A stretch of 64,000 nucleotides of DNA from Clostridium sp. OM02-18AC (GCF_003481825.1 NZ_QULW01000001.1:62001-126000), one strand, 5' to 3'; shown: positions 51,002 to 60,432, counted from the first letter of the stretch. The notes: generated by a model from the sequence alone, not told the origin. Numbers and translations: made by a program.

Positions 51002-51934
51002 ATGGAACCATCAACACATAAATCGGGAAAAACCGCGAGAAACAGCTTTATGTTGCTTCTTGCTGCTCTTGTCTGGGGTGTGGCATTTGTGGCGCAGAGT
51101 GAAGGACTCAATTATGTAAAAACCTTTACCTTCAATACCTGCAGATTTTTGCTTGGCGGGGCAGTCCTGATCCCGTGCATCTTCTTTTTGCACGGAAGAA
51201 AAGACAGCATGTGGCAGACACTGACAGCAGAAGAAAAAAAGAAGCAGACCCGCATGGGAATCATCGGCGGCATCTGCTGCGGCACGATCCTGTGCCTGGC
51301 AAGCTGCCTTCAGCAGTTTGGCATTGGCCAGACAACGGTGGGAAAAGCCGGATTTATCACAACACTGTATATCGTCATTGTGCCGTTTATGGGCCTTTTC
51401 TTAAAGCGAAAAATCGGGCTGAATATCTGGGTAAGTGCAGTGATCGCGGCAGTCGGCATGTATTTTTTGTGCATCACCGAATCCTTCTCCATTGGAGCAG
51501 GAGACCGGCTGGTGTTACTTTGTTCCGTCGTTTTTTCCGTGCATATCCTGGTAATCGATTATTTTTCCCCGAAAGCAGACGGGGTCGTGATTTCCTGTGT
51601 CCAGTTCTTCACGGCAGGTGTGATTGCAAGTGTGCCGATGCTCCTGTTCGACCATCCGTCCTGGAGTGCGATCGTGGCAGCAGCAGCCCCAATCCTTTAT
51701 GCAGGCGTTATGTCCTGTGGTGTAGGTTACACGCTTCAGGTCGTAGCCCAGAATGGCGTAGACCCGACGGTCGCATCCCTGCTCTTAAGTCTGGAGTCCG
51801 TATTCTCCGTGCTGGCCGGATGGATCATTCTGGGCCAGAAGCTTTCCGGAAGAGAGCTTTTCGGATGTGTGCTGGTGTTTGCAGCGGTATTGCTGGTGCA
51901 GATACCGACCGAGAAGCTGTTTAAAGTGAAGTAA
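51002..51934 (+). CDS. EamA/DMT family transporter
   Basis: A 310-residue membrane protein with ten predicted helices in two EamA repeats (LAALVWGVAFVAQSEGLNYV near residue 20 and ILYAGVMSCGVGYTLQVVAQ near 225). Members export amino acids or other small metabolites. The ATG at 51002 is preferred, since the upstream in-frame ATG at 50906 adds a non-hydrophobic stretch unlike the family. GGAGG lies 12 bases away. The 3' end overlaps the convergent MATE gene by 14 bases. Confidence 0.88.
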   Translation: MEPSTHKSGKTARNSFMLLLAALVWGVAFVAQSEGLNYVKTFTFNTCRFLLGGAVLIPCIFFLHGRKDSMWQTLTAEEKKKQTRMGIIGGICCGTILCLASCLQQFGIGQTTVGKAGFITTLYIVIVPFMGLFLKRKIGLNIWVSAVIAAVGMYFLCITESFSIGAGDRLVLLCSVVFSVHILVIDYFSPKADGVVISCVQFFTAGVIASVPMLLFDHPSWSAIVAAAAPILYAGVMSCGVGYTLQVVAQNGVDPTVASLLLSLESVFSVLAGWIILGQKLSGRELFGCVLVFAAVLLVQIPTEKLFKVK

Positions 51935-53267
51935 CAATATTGTTCGATATTTTCTTCAGGCAGTAAAAGCATGTCGGCGCAATATAACAGCATGCCGCAA
52001 TCCATGCGGTCTGGTCGGTGAAGCAGATGGCGGTGAAGCCAAACGTTTTGACAAAGGTAAGGCACACGATGGTGCGGGCGATCATCTCGGTGACGCCGGA
52101 GAAGAAAGCTCTTCCGGAGTGTCCCAGTCCCTGCGTGACCATGCGCGTGACATTCAGGATACCGAGACTCCAGTAGAAGTAGCCCATGCAGCGCAGATAT
52201 TTTGCGGATGCATCCAGAACACCGGTTGCATCCTGGCTTACAAAGAGCATGGAGAGCGGGCGACCGGCGAAGATCAGGATGATACCGGCAAAGATTCCGT
52301 ATCCGACACCAACCGAAATGCCTTCCCAAAGTCCCTTGCGGATCCGGTCAATGTTTCCGGCACCGTAGTTCTGACTGCAGAAGACGGAGACCGAGGTGGC
52401 AATGGCGTCAAAGGGGCACATGGTGAATTGCTTCAGTTTTACGGCAGCAGTGAATGCGGCAACGTAATCGCCTCCAAGACTGTTGTTGGCAGACTGCATG
52501 ACCATGCTGCCGATGGCCGTGATGGAGAATTGGAACCCGGTAGGCAGTCCCATGGAAAGCAGTTCCGTGATCGCATCTTTGCTTACCACACGCGTGTCTT
52601 TGGTAAGCCATAAGACTTCCATTTTCCGGATGATCACGATCAGGCAGAGAATTCCGCTGACGGCCTGCGATGCGATTGTGGCAAAGGCTGCACCTGCGCA
52701 GCCCCAGCCTGCAACAAGAATAAAAAACAGGTCCAGGAAAATGTTCAGCACGGCGGAAAAAGCGAGGAACAAAAACGGTGTCCGGCTGTCTCCGACTGCA
52801 CGCAGGATGCTGGAAAGGTAGTTGTAAAGCAGCGTAAAGGGCAGGCCAAGGAAAATGATCATCAGGTAGGAGTAAGCGTTGTCGTAAATGTCGCTTTTAA
52901 CAGAAAGTACCTGAAGAATCCGCGGACAAAGCAGGGCGCAGAGTGCGGTGATGATACATGCAATGGCTGCAGTCACAATGGCACCATTGAAAATGATTTT
53001 TTTCATGTGCGCAAGATCACCCGCACCAAAATATTTTGCTACGGGAATTCCAAAACCGGTACAGCTTCCCATACAGAAACCAAGGACCATAAACTGGATG
53101 CTGGTGCTGGCCCCGACGCTGGCGAGTGCCTGTGCGCCAAGGCTTTGACCGACAATGGCGGCATCGATGATGTTGTAGGTCTGCTGCAGGAGGTTGCCGA
53201 CCAGAAGCGGAAAGGCAAACTGCAGCATCACCCGTAAGGGGTTGCCTTTTGTCATAGAACTGGACAT
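51921..53267 (-). CDS. MATE family efflux transporter
   Basis: A full-length 448-residue MATE protein with twelve helices, starting MTKGNPLRVMLQFAFPLLVG and carrying QQTYNIIDAAIVGQSLGAQA, GIPVAKYFGAGDL and the repeat-half motif GLPTGFQFSITAIGSMVMQS. It probably exports cationic compounds. The start at 53267 follows AAGGAAG on the reverse strand. It is downstream of argG on the same strand, but the terminator at 53301 separates them. Its last codons overlap the EamA gene. Confidence 0.92.
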   Translation of the reverse strand: MSSSMTKGNPLRVMLQFAFPLLVGNLLQQTYNIIDAAIVGQSLGAQALASVGASTSIQFMVLGFCMGSCTGFGIPVAKYFGAGDLAHMKKIIFNGAIVTAAIACIITALCALLCPRILQVLSVKSDIYDNAYSYLMIIFLGLPFTLLYNYLSSILRAVGDSRTPFLFLAFSAVLNIFLDLFFILVAGWGCAGAAFATIASQAVSGILCLIVIIRKMEVLWLTKDTRVVSKDAITELLSMGLPTGFQFSITAIGSMVMQSANNSLGGDYVAAFTAAVKLKQFTMCPFDAIATSVSVFCSQNYGAGNIDRIRKGLWEGISVGVGYGIFAGIILIFAGRPLSMLFVSQDATGVLDASAKYLRCMGYFYWSLGILNVTRMVTQGLGHSGRAFFSGVTEMIARTIVCLTFVKTFGFTAICFTDQTAWIAACCYIAPTCFYCLKKISNNIVTSL

Positions 53268-53300
53268 AGTAGAATCTTCCTTTTTATATTTATGGTTGCA

Positions 53301-53340
53301 GAACCCGAAAAAAGCCGCTTTAGCGGCTTTTTTCGGGTTC
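53301..53340. terminator. Intrinsic terminator after argG
   Basis: AACCCGAAAAAAGCCGC and GCGGCTTTTTTCGGGTT form a 17-base-pair stem with TTTA loop. Internal A and T tracts let it work on either strand. Confidence 0.9.
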
Positions 53341-53357
53341 TATATCATAGTTACGTC

Positions 53358-54587
53358 TTATTTTGTCTCGTTCTTCTTCAGTTCAGCCATCTTCATTGCG
53401 CGAACCTTAAGCGGCAGTCCGAACAGGGTGATGAAGCCGTCTGCGTCGTGGTGGTCGTAAAGGTCACCGGTGGTGAAGGATGCCAGGGACTCGCTGTATA
53501 AGGAGTACGGGGAAGTGGTACCAGCCTTGATGATGTTGCCCTTGTACAGTTTGAATTTGACTTCACCGGTTACATATTCCTGGGTGGAGGTTACGAATGC
53601 CTGGATGGCCTCGCGCAGCGGAGTGAACCATTTGCCCTCGTAAACAACCTGAGCCAGCTTGTCGCCCATCTCTTTCTTAACTTCCATGGTAGCGCGGTCA
53701 AGAACCAGCTCCTCTAACTGCTTGTGAGCTTCCATGAGGATGGTTCCGCCAGGAGTCTCATAAACACCGCGGGATTTCATGCCGACTACACGGTTCTCTA
53801 CGATATCGACGATACCGATGCCGTGCTTGCCGCCCAGCTCGTTTAACTTGCGGATGATATCAGCAACCTTCATCTTCTCGCCGTTTACGCTGGTCGGAAC
53901 ACCTTTCTCGAAGGTCATGGTAACATACTCGCCCTGGTCCGGTGCTTTCTCCGGGCTTACGCCGAGTACCAGAAGGTGATCGTAGTTCGGCTCATTTGCC
54001 GGATCCTCTAACTCCAGGCCCTCATGGCTGATGTGCCATAAGTTACGGTCACGGCTGTAGCTGCTGTCTGCTGCGAACGGAAGGTCGATGCCGTGCTGCT
54101 TGCAGTACTCGATCTCGTCTTCACGGGACTGCATGGTCCATACGTCGCTCATACGCCATGGAGCGATGATCTTGATATCCGGAGCCAGTGCCTTAATACC
54201 AAGCTCGAAACGGATCTGGTCATTGCCTTTGCCGGTTGCACCGTGGCAGATGGCAACAGCGCCTTCTTTTCTTGCAATCTCAACGAGGCGTTTTGCGATA
54301 GCCGGACGAGCCATGGAAGTACCTAACAGATATTTGTTTTCATAGGTAGCGTTTGCCTGTACACACGGAACAATGTAGTTCTCAGCAAAATCATCTACCA
54401 GATCTTCGATGTATAATTTGGAAGCGCCGGAAAGCTTTGCTCTTTCCTGAAGACCCTCTAACTCACTGCCCTGACCACAGTCGATGCAGCAGCATACAAC
54501 ATCATAATCGAAATGCTCCTTTAACCACGGAATGATTGCGGTGGTATCCAGACCGCCGGAATATGCAAGAACAACTTTCTCTTTCAT
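53358..54587 (-). CDS. argG: Argininosuccinate synthase
   Basis: A 409-residue enzyme joining citrulline and aspartate with ATP. Seen are the N-type ATP loop LAYSGGLDTTAIIPWLKEHF near residue 6, CHGATGKGNDQIRFELG near 115 and SSYSRDRNLWHISHEGLELE near 180. The start at 54587 follows AAGGAGG by 8 bases and agrees with the family. An upstream in-frame ATG (54686) lies in the promoter region and is rejected. It is divergent from argC, and both promoters carry TTGCATA motifs. Confidence 0.97.
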   Translation of the reverse strand: MKEKVVLAYSGGLDTTAIIPWLKEHFDYDVVCCCIDCGQGSELEGLQERAKLSGASKLYIEDLVDDFAENYIVPCVQANATYENKYLLGTSMARPAIAKRLVEIARKEGAVAICHGATGKGNDQIRFELGIKALAPDIKIIAPWRMSDVWTMQSREDEIEYCKQHGIDLPFAADSSYSRDRNLWHISHEGLELEDPANEPNYDHLLVLGVSPEKAPDQGEYVTMTFEKGVPTSVNGEKMKVADIIRKLNELGGKHGIGIVDIVENRVVGMKSRGVYETPGGTILMEAHKQLEELVLDRATMEVKKEMGDKLAQVVYEGKWFTPLREAIQAFVTSTQEYVTGEVKFKLYKGNIIKAGTTSPYSLYSESLASFTTGDLYDHHDADGFITLFGLPLKVRAMKMAELKKNETK

Positions 54588-54657
54588 CTCAAAATCCTCC
54601 TTGAGTAGTCTATAAAAATGTATGTTTTGAATTTCCCTTGTCATGTAAGACTTCATA

Positions 54658-54686
54658 AATATACAACAGTTTTTCGGATTATGCAA
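54658..54686 (-). promoter_or_regulatory. argG promoter with -35 inside TTGCATA motif
   Basis: On the reverse strand: -35 TTGCAT (54686-54681), 17-base spacer, -10 TATATT (54663-54658). The -35 is part of TATGCAA/TTGCATA repeats likely bound by the arginine repressor. Confidence 0.7.
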
Positions 54687-54730
54687 GACTAAATTGCATA
54701 TTTTTCAAAAAAAGATTGCATATTATGCAA
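54680..54730. promoter_or_regulatory. Cluster of TTGCATA/TATGCAA boxes (candidate ArgR operator)
   Basis: TATGCAA at 54680-54686, TTGCATA at 54694-54700, and the perfect palindrome TTGCATATTATGCAA at 54716-54730. The layout resembles ARG boxes (TGnATA-type palindromes). They cover the -35 elements of both the argG and argC-side promoters. Confidence 0.65.
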
Positions 54731-54744
54731 AACAGATGTATAAT
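54716..54744 (+). promoter_or_regulatory. Promoter toward argC with -35 inside the palindrome
   Basis: TTGCAT (54716-54721), 17-base spacer, TATAAT (54739-54744). The transcript would have a leader of about 235 bases before argC (54751-54985), in which I see no known riboswitch or T-box. Another TTGACA at 54930-54935, without a well-spaced -10, may be a second promoter. Confidence 0.65.
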
Positions 54745-54985
54745 TATGAAATCTCGCAGGAACTGGTGCATCGTATTTGCAGTTACTTCAGTCCAGAAAA
54801 TTCTTGTTCATGTACAGGAACACATTTTGTACATAATGAGAATATTTGGAAAAAGGTCTTTTCTTGTGATGAAAAAATACTTATAATGAAAATCAAAAAT
54901 CTTAGGAATATTTATGATTGTGAGGGTATTTGACAGTTATAAGCATCCAAAAGTGTATATTTATGAACAATAGGGAGGAATGGCT

Positions 54986-56026
54986 ATGATTAAGGCTGGA
55001 ATTATCGGAGCAACCGGCTACGCAGGAGCGGAGCTGGCCCGTTTATTACTTCAGAGAGATGATGTGGAACTGGTATGGTACGGTTCCAGAAGCTATGTCG
55101 GGGAAGATTTTGCTTCTATATATAGAAACGTTGCACACGCAGTAAGCGAGCCTTGCAAAGACGATGACATGGCAAAGCTTGCAGAGATGGCAGATGTGAT
55201 CTTTACCGCAACCCCGCAGGGTTTCTGTGCATCCCAGGTGACCGAGGATATCTTATCCAAGACCAAGATCATCGATCTGAGCGCAGACTTCCGTATTAAA
55301 GATGTAGACGTTTACGAGAAATGGTACAAGATCAAACATGCAACCCCGCAGTTGATCGGGGAAGCCGTATACGGACTTCCGGAGATCAACCGTGAGAAGA
55401 TCAAACACGCAAGACTGATCGCGAACCCGGGCTGTTATCCGACCTGTTCCTTCTTAAGCACGTATCCACTGGTAAAGGAAGGCATCATCGATCCGAACAC
55501 CATCATCATCGATGCGAAGTCCGGTACCTCCGGCGCAGGCAGAAGCGCAAAGGTTTCCAGTCTGTTCTGCGAGGTCAATGAAAGCATGAAGGCCTATGGC
55601 GTTGCAGGACACCGTCACACCCCGGAAATCGAGGAGCAGTTATCTTATGCGGCAGGAAAGCCGGTAACCATCAGCTTCACCCCGCATCTGGTTCCGATGA
55701 ACCGCGGCATTCTGGTAACCGCGTATGCATCCCTTACCAGGGAAGTAACGACAGAAGAGGTAAAGGCAATCTACGACAAGTATTATCAGCATGAATATTT
55801 CGTCCGCGTCCTGGAGCCGGGGATGGCACCGGAGACACGCTGGGTAGAGGGCAGTAACTTTGCAGACGTGTCCTTCAAACTGGATCCGAGAACTAACCGC
55901 GTGGTTATGATGGGCGCAATCGACAATATGGTAAAAGGAGCAGCCGGACAGGCCATGCAGAATATGAACCTGTTGTTCGGACTGCCGGAAAATACCGGAC
56001 TGAAGCAGATCCCGGTATTCCCGTAG
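54986..56026 (+). CDS. argC: N-acetyl-gamma-glutamyl-phosphate reductase
   Basis: A 346-residue NADPH-dependent enzyme, third step of ornithine synthesis. Seen are the Rossmann motif GIIGATGYAGAELARLL, catalytic Cys in NPGCYPTCSFLS near residue 148, and SGAGRSAKVSSLFCEVNES near 180. ATG 54986 lies 7 bases after GGGAGG, whereas ATG 54980 is only 1 base from it. First gene of the argC-GNAT-argJ-argB-argD run. Confidence 0.96.
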   Translation: MIKAGIIGATGYAGAELARLLLQRDDVELVWYGSRSYVGEDFASIYRNVAHAVSEPCKDDDMAKLAEMADVIFTATPQGFCASQVTEDILSKTKIIDLSADFRIKDVDVYEKWYKIKHATPQLIGEAVYGLPEINREKIKHARLIANPGCYPTCSFLSTYPLVKEGIIDPNTIIIDAKSGTSGAGRSAKVSSLFCEVNESMKAYGVAGHRHTPEIEEQLSYAAGKPVTISFTPHLVPMNRGILVTAYASLTREVTTEEVKAIYDKYYQHEYFVRVLEPGMAPETRWVEGSNFADVSFKLDPRTNRVVMMGAIDNMVKGAAGQAMQNMNLLFGLPENTGLKQIPVFP

Positions 56027-56185
56027 AATAGTAAGAGGAAAAATTGCTTCCGGCCGTTTTTCCCCGCCAAATGGAATGTGGAAATGGGAACAGCAGACGG
56101 AAACAGTCGAAAAAACAACCGGAAAAAGCAATCGGAAAGAAAGCAAACAAAAGGAAACTGGTAGTACCGGGAAAGGAAGCATCAC

Positions 56186-56650
56186 ATGGCAGGAACCATG
56201 AGTATTTTGATCCGGGAGATGACCCCGGAAGATTATGATAAAGTTTATGAACTCTGGATGAGCATTCAGGGCTTCGGAATCCGCTCCATCGACGATTCCA
56301 GGGAAGGCGTGACGCGGTTTTTGAAGCGCAATCCAACCACCAGCGTGGTGGCAGAGCAGAACGGCCGCATTGTAGGTGCCATCCTCTGCGGACACGACGG
56401 ACGGACCGGCTTTTTCTACCATGTGTGTGTGGCATCGGATTACCGCAAGCACGGAGTCGGGCACCGCATGGTGCATTTCGCCATGAAAGCCCTTCAGGCA
56501 GAAGGCATCAACAAGGTAAGCCTGATCGCCTTTAAATCCAACGAGGTCGGCAATGAGTTCTGGCACAACGTGGGCTGGGTAGAGCGCAGCGATGTGAACT
56601 ATTATGATTTCGTGCTGAATGAAGAGAATATTACCAAATTTATACAATAA
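56186..56650 (+). CDS. GNAT family N-acetyltransferase within the arg operon
   Basis: A 154-residue single-domain acetyltransferase with the acetyl-CoA-binding motif ASDYRKHGVGHRMVHFAMKA near residue 88 and NEVGNEFWHNVGWVER near 118. Its place between argC and argJ suggests a role in acetylglutamate supply (ArgA-like) or in acetylating a pathway enzyme, but sequence alone does not prove this. The upstream gap 56027-56185 is purine-rich and has no recognised element. Confidence 0.85.
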   Translation: MAGTMSILIREMTPEDYDKVYELWMSIQGFGIRSIDDSREGVTRFLKRNPTTSVVAEQNGRIVGAILCGHDGRTGFFYHVCVASDYRKHGVGHRMVHFAMKALQAEGINKVSLIAFKSNEVGNEFWHNVGWVERSDVNYYDFVLNEENITKFIQ

Positions 56651-56745
56651 CAAGTGCCGGGAATCTGCAGAGTATGCAGATTCGGTATGCCAGAAGAAGA
56701 CCGGAAAGAGAAAAGAAAATCGGTCAGAACATGGAGGAACATAAG

Positions 56746-57972
56746 ATGTATACAGTAATCGAAGGCGGCGTAACCGCTGCAGCAGGATTCCAGACTGCAT
56801 CAACTGCAGCAGGCATCAAATACAAGAACAGAAAAGATATGGCGCTGATCTACAGCGAGAAGCCGTGTAAGGCAGCAGGAACCTTTACCACGAATATCGT
56901 AAAGGCAGCCCCGGTCAAATGGGACCAGAAGATCGTAAAAGAGTCTGAGTACGCACAGGCGGTTGTCATCAACGCAGGCATCGCAAACGCATGTACCGGC
57001 GCAGAGGGCATGGGCTACTGCGCAGAGACTGCCGCAGCAGCTTCCGCAGCACTGAACGTTCCAGAGAGCGCTGTTTTAGTGGCATCCACCGGTGTGATCG
57101 GCATGCAGCTTCCGATGGATAAGTTAAAAGCAGGCATCACCGCCATGGCTCCGGAGCTTTCCGGCACCATCGAGAGCGGTACCGAGGCAGCCAAATCCAT
57201 CATGACAACCGACACGAAGAAAAAGGAAGTCGCTGTTCAGGTTGAGATCGGCGGAAAGACCGTTACCATTGGCGGTATGTGCAAGGGCTCCGGCATGATC
57301 CACCCGAATATGTGCACCATGCTTTCCTTCGTTACCACCGACCTTGCCATTTCCAAAGAGCTGTTGCAGGAGGCACTCAGCGCCGATGTCAAGGATACCT
57401 ACAACATGATCTCCGTAGACGGAGATACATCCACCAACGATACCTGCTTGCTTCTGGCAAATGGTATGGCTGGCAATGCAGAGGTCACCGAGAAGAACGC
57501 AGACTATGAGGAATTTTGCAAGGCACTCAATTACGTCAATGAGACCCTGGCAAAGAAGATGGCTGGCGACGGTGAGGGCTGTACCGCACTGTTTGAGGTA
57601 AAGGTTATCGGTGCGGAGAGCAAGGAACAGGCAGTGACCCTTTCCAAGTCCATCATCACGTCCAGCCTGACCAAGGCAGCAATCTTCGGACATGATGCAA
57701 ACTGGGGACGTATCCTCTGCGCGATGGGTTATTCCGGAGCACAGTTCGACCCGGAGAAGGTGGACCTGTTCTTCGAAAGTGCAGCAGGCAGCATGCAGAT
57801 CATCAAAGACGGCGTGGCACTGGACTACAGCGAGGAAGAAGCAACCAGGATCCTGTCTGAGCAGGAGGTAACCGCGATCGCTGATGTGAAGATGGGTGAT
57901 GCAAGTGCAACTGCATGGGGCTGCGATTTGACCTTTGACTATGTAAAGATCAACGCGGATTACCGTTCCTGA
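56746..57972 (+). CDS. argJ: Glutamate N-acetyltransferase / amino-acid acetyltransferase
   Basis: A 408-residue ArgJ precursor that recycles acetyl groups from N-acetylornithine to glutamate. The self-cleavage site is in GMCKGSGMIHPNMCTMLSFV, where Thr of CTML is the nucleophile (many family members have ATML). The C-terminal part has FGHDANWGRILCAMGYSGA. The ATG at 56746 follows ATGGAGG by 8 bases. Upstream ATGs at 56731 and 56674 lack family homology. Whether it also uses acetyl-CoA is not decidable by eye. Confidence 0.95.
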   Translation: MYTVIEGGVTAAAGFQTASTAAGIKYKNRKDMALIYSEKPCKAAGTFTTNIVKAAPVKWDQKIVKESEYAQAVVINAGIANACTGAEGMGYCAETAAAASAALNVPESAVLVASTGVIGMQLPMDKLKAGITAMAPELSGTIESGTEAAKSIMTTDTKKKEVAVQVEIGGKTVTIGGMCKGSGMIHPNMCTMLSFVTTDLAISKELLQEALSADVKDTYNMISVDGDTSTNDTCLLLANGMAGNAEVTEKNADYEEFCKALNYVNETLAKKMAGDGEGCTALFEVKVIGAESKEQAVTLSKSIITSSLTKAAIFGHDANWGRILCAMGYSGAQFDPEKVDLFFESAAGSMQIIKDGVALDYSEEEATRILSEQEVTAIADVKMGDASATAWGCDLTFDYVKINADYRS

Positions 57973-58098
57973 TTTCTGATCAAATTGAGACAGGCAGAAG
58001 AAAAACATGCAGAGTAGAACCTGCAAAACAAAAGTGTGGAAAACAGAAGGAGCACGGACTGCGTCAGATCCTGCACAGCCCGCGGAGAGGAGACGATT

Positions 58099-59004
58099 AT
58101 GAAAAGTTCTGAGATCACCGAGTTACAGAAAGCAGAGGTCCTCATTGAGGCCCTTCCATATATCCAGCGGTTCAACCGCAAGATCATTGTTGTCAAATAC
58201 GGCGGCAGCGCCATGGTAGACGAGCAGTTAAAGCATCAGGTCATCCAGGATGTGGTACTGTTAAAGCTGGTAGGCTTTAAGCCGATCATCGTACACGGCG
58301 GCGGTAAGGAAATCAGCCGCTGGGTCAACAAGGTTGGCATGGAGCCGCATTTTGTAAACGGCCTGCGCGTCACCGATGAGCCGACCATGGAAATCGCAGA
58401 GATGGTGTTAAACAAGGTCAACAAGAGCCTGGTTCAGCGGGTCAACGAGCTGGGCGTGAAGGCAGTCGGCATCAGCGGAAAAGACGGTATGCTGCTGCGC
58501 TGCGAGAAGAAGCTTTCCAAGGGTGAGGATATCGGCTTTGTAGGCGAGATCACCAAGGTAGACCCGCAGATCATCTACGATCTGTTAGAGAAGGATTTCC
58601 TTCCGATCATCTGCCCGATCGGTTCTGACGAGCACTATGCAAGCTATAACATCAACGCAGATGACGCAGCCTGCGCCATTGCCCGTGCAGTCAACGCAGA
58701 GAAGCTGGCATTCCTGACCGATGTAGAGGGCGTTTACCGCGACTTTGAGGATAAGAGTTCCCTCATTTCCGAGATGACCGTCAAAGAGGCACAGGACTTC
58801 GTAGACAGCGGAAGCCTGGGCGGCGGCATGCTGCCGAAGCTGCAGAACTGCATCGACGCGATCGAAAATGGCGTATCCCGCGTCCATATCCTGGATGGCC
58901 GGATCGCACACTGCCTGCTTCTGGAAATCTTTACCAACCGTGGTATCGGTACTGCAATCTATAAGGATGGAGATGCGCGGTATTTCCATGAGGAGAGCAA
59001 GTAA
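58099..59004 (+). CDS. argB: Acetylglutamate kinase
   Basis: A 301-residue amino-acid kinase with IIVVKYGGSAM near residue 29, IVHGGGKEISRW near 65, NINADDAACAIA near 183 and GGGMLPKLQNC near 238. The N-terminal helix ITELQKAEVLIEALPYIQRF is the extension typical of arginine-inhibited hexameric forms, so feedback inhibition is likely. GGAGAGGAG precedes the ATG at 58099. Second enzyme of ornithine synthesis. Confidence 0.96.
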   Translation: MKSSEITELQKAEVLIEALPYIQRFNRKIIVVKYGGSAMVDEQLKHQVIQDVVLLKLVGFKPIIVHGGGKEISRWVNKVGMEPHFVNGLRVTDEPTMEIAEMVLNKVNKSLVQRVNELGVKAVGISGKDGMLLRCEKKLSKGEDIGFVGEITKVDPQIIYDLLEKDFLPIICPIGSDEHYASYNINADDAACAIARAVNAEKLAFLTDVEGVYRDFEDKSSLISEMTVKEAQDFVDSGSLGGGMLPKLQNCIDAIENGVSRVHILDGRIAHCLLLEIFTNRGIGTAIYKDGDARYFHEESK

Positions 59005-59144
59005 ATAGCATTTCTGATATGCAAATAAAAGTTAGAAACAAGGCTGGCGGAGGAAAAAGAAAATTTTCAGAAAGTCGGCCTGAACTGATGAAAAAGTTGC
59101 TGGATGCATATGCTTGAACAGCAGGAAAAGAAAGGATACAAGAC

Positions 59145-60344
59145 ATGGAAAAGCAGCAATATATTGACCGTGCTGAGCACGTATTATATAAAACCTACAA
59201 CCGCTTTCCGGTGGTATTTGACCACGGCGAGGGCGTGAAGCTGTATGACACAGACGGACAGGAATATCTGGATTTTGGCGCCGGAATTGCTGTTATGGGT
59301 CTGGGCTACAGCTGTGATGAAGTAAAAAATGCAGTAAAGGAGCAGATGGACAAGCTTCCGCACATCTCCAACCTGTTTTACAATGAACCGGCAATCGATG
59401 CAGGTGAGAAGCTTCTGGCTGTTTCCGAGATGGATAAAGTGTTCTTCACCAACAGCGGTACCGAGGCCATTGAGGGCGCATTGAAGATCGCAAAGCGTTA
59501 TGCCTACAACAAGGGCATGGCACCGGATTATGAGATCATTGCCATGAAGCATTCCTTCCACGGAAGAAGCCTGGGTGCACTTTCCTTAACCGGAAATGAT
59601 CATTACCAGGAGCCGTTTGCCCCGCTGATCCCGAATATCAAATTCGCGCAGTTCAATGATCTGGACAGCGTCAAGGCACTGTTCTCTGATAAGACCTGCG
59701 CCGTGATCATGGAGACGATTCAGGGCGAGGGCGGTATCTACCCGGCAACAGAGGAGTTCATCAAAGGCGTACGAGCACTCTGCGATGAGCACGATGCCCT
59801 TCTTATGTTAGATGAGATCCAGTGCGGCATGGGCAGAAGCGGCGAGATGTTCGCATGGCAGGGATACGGCGTGAAGCCGGATGTCATGACCAGTGCAAAA
59901 GCACTCGGAAACGGTGTTCCGATTGGTGCATTCCTTGCCTGCGGCAAGGCAGCAACCGCTATGGTGCCGGGCGACCATGGAACCACCTACGGCGGCAATC
60001 CGCTGGTATGTGCAGCAGCCAATGCCGTTCTTGACGTATTCAAAGAGAAGAACATTACCGGTCATGTCAAAGAAGTGGGGGCTTATCTGTGGGAGAAGCT
60101 GGAAGAGGTTGCAGCAGCGTATGACTGCGTCATCGCACACCGCGGCAAAGGCCTGATCCAGGGACTGGAGTTTAACGCTGCAGTAGGACCGGTTGTGACC
60201 AACGCGCTGTTGGAGCAGCATCTGGTACTCATCAGTGCCGGAGCCAATATCATCCGCTTTGTACCACCGCTTGTCATTGAGAAGGCAGATGTAGATGAGA
60301 TGGTTGGAAAGCTGAAGACTGCGATCGAGGCAGTGGTGAAATAA
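59145..60344 (+). CDS. argD: Acetylornithine aminotransferase
   Basis: A 399-residue class-III PLP aminotransferase converting N-acetylglutamate semialdehyde to acetylornithine. Seen are FTNSGTEAIEGALKIAKRYA near residue 103, LMLDEIQCGMGRSGE near 220 and the PLP-lysine motif VMTSAKALGNGVPIGAFLAC near 249. AAAGGA precedes the ATG. The 140-base gap before it has no clear promoter. Last gene of the arg run, as argF and argH are not in the window. Confidence 0.95.
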   Translation: MEKQQYIDRAEHVLYKTYNRFPVVFDHGEGVKLYDTDGQEYLDFGAGIAVMGLGYSCDEVKNAVKEQMDKLPHISNLFYNEPAIDAGEKLLAVSEMDKVFFTNSGTEAIEGALKIAKRYAYNKGMAPDYEIIAMKHSFHGRSLGALSLTGNDHYQEPFAPLIPNIKFAQFNDLDSVKALFSDKTCAVIMETIQGEGGIYPATEEFIKGVRALCDEHDALLMLDEIQCGMGRSGEMFAWQGYGVKPDVMTSAKALGNGVPIGAFLACGKAATAMVPGDHGTTYGGNPLVCAAANAVLDVFKEKNITGHVKEVGAYLWEKLEEVAAAYDCVIAHRGKGLIQGLEFNAAVGPVVTNALLEQHLVLISAGANIIRFVPPLVIEKADVDEMVGKLKTAIEAVVK

Positions 60345-60386
60345 CAACGCTCACAGGACGCAGATTATAAAATTGTATTTTATAAG

Positions 60387-60432
60387 AAAAGCAACAGGGT
60401 ATAAGCTTTTATGCATACCCCTGTTGCTTTTT
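60387..60432. terminator. Intrinsic terminator after argD
   Basis: AAAAGCAACAGGGTAT (60387-60402) and ATACCCCTGTTGCTTTTT (60415-60432) form a long stem ending in a T-run, able to act in both directions. Confidence 0.9.

Noticed and set aside
54694..54933. 79-codon open frame between argG and argC
   Set aside because: It starts at a non-ATG codon inside the TTGCATA box cluster, has no ribosome site, and its composition is that of AT-rich intergenic DNA.
55640..56803. 387-codon antisense frame over argC and the GNAT gene
   Set aside because: It spans two real genes and their gap on the opposite strand, without a ribosome site or recognisable domain.
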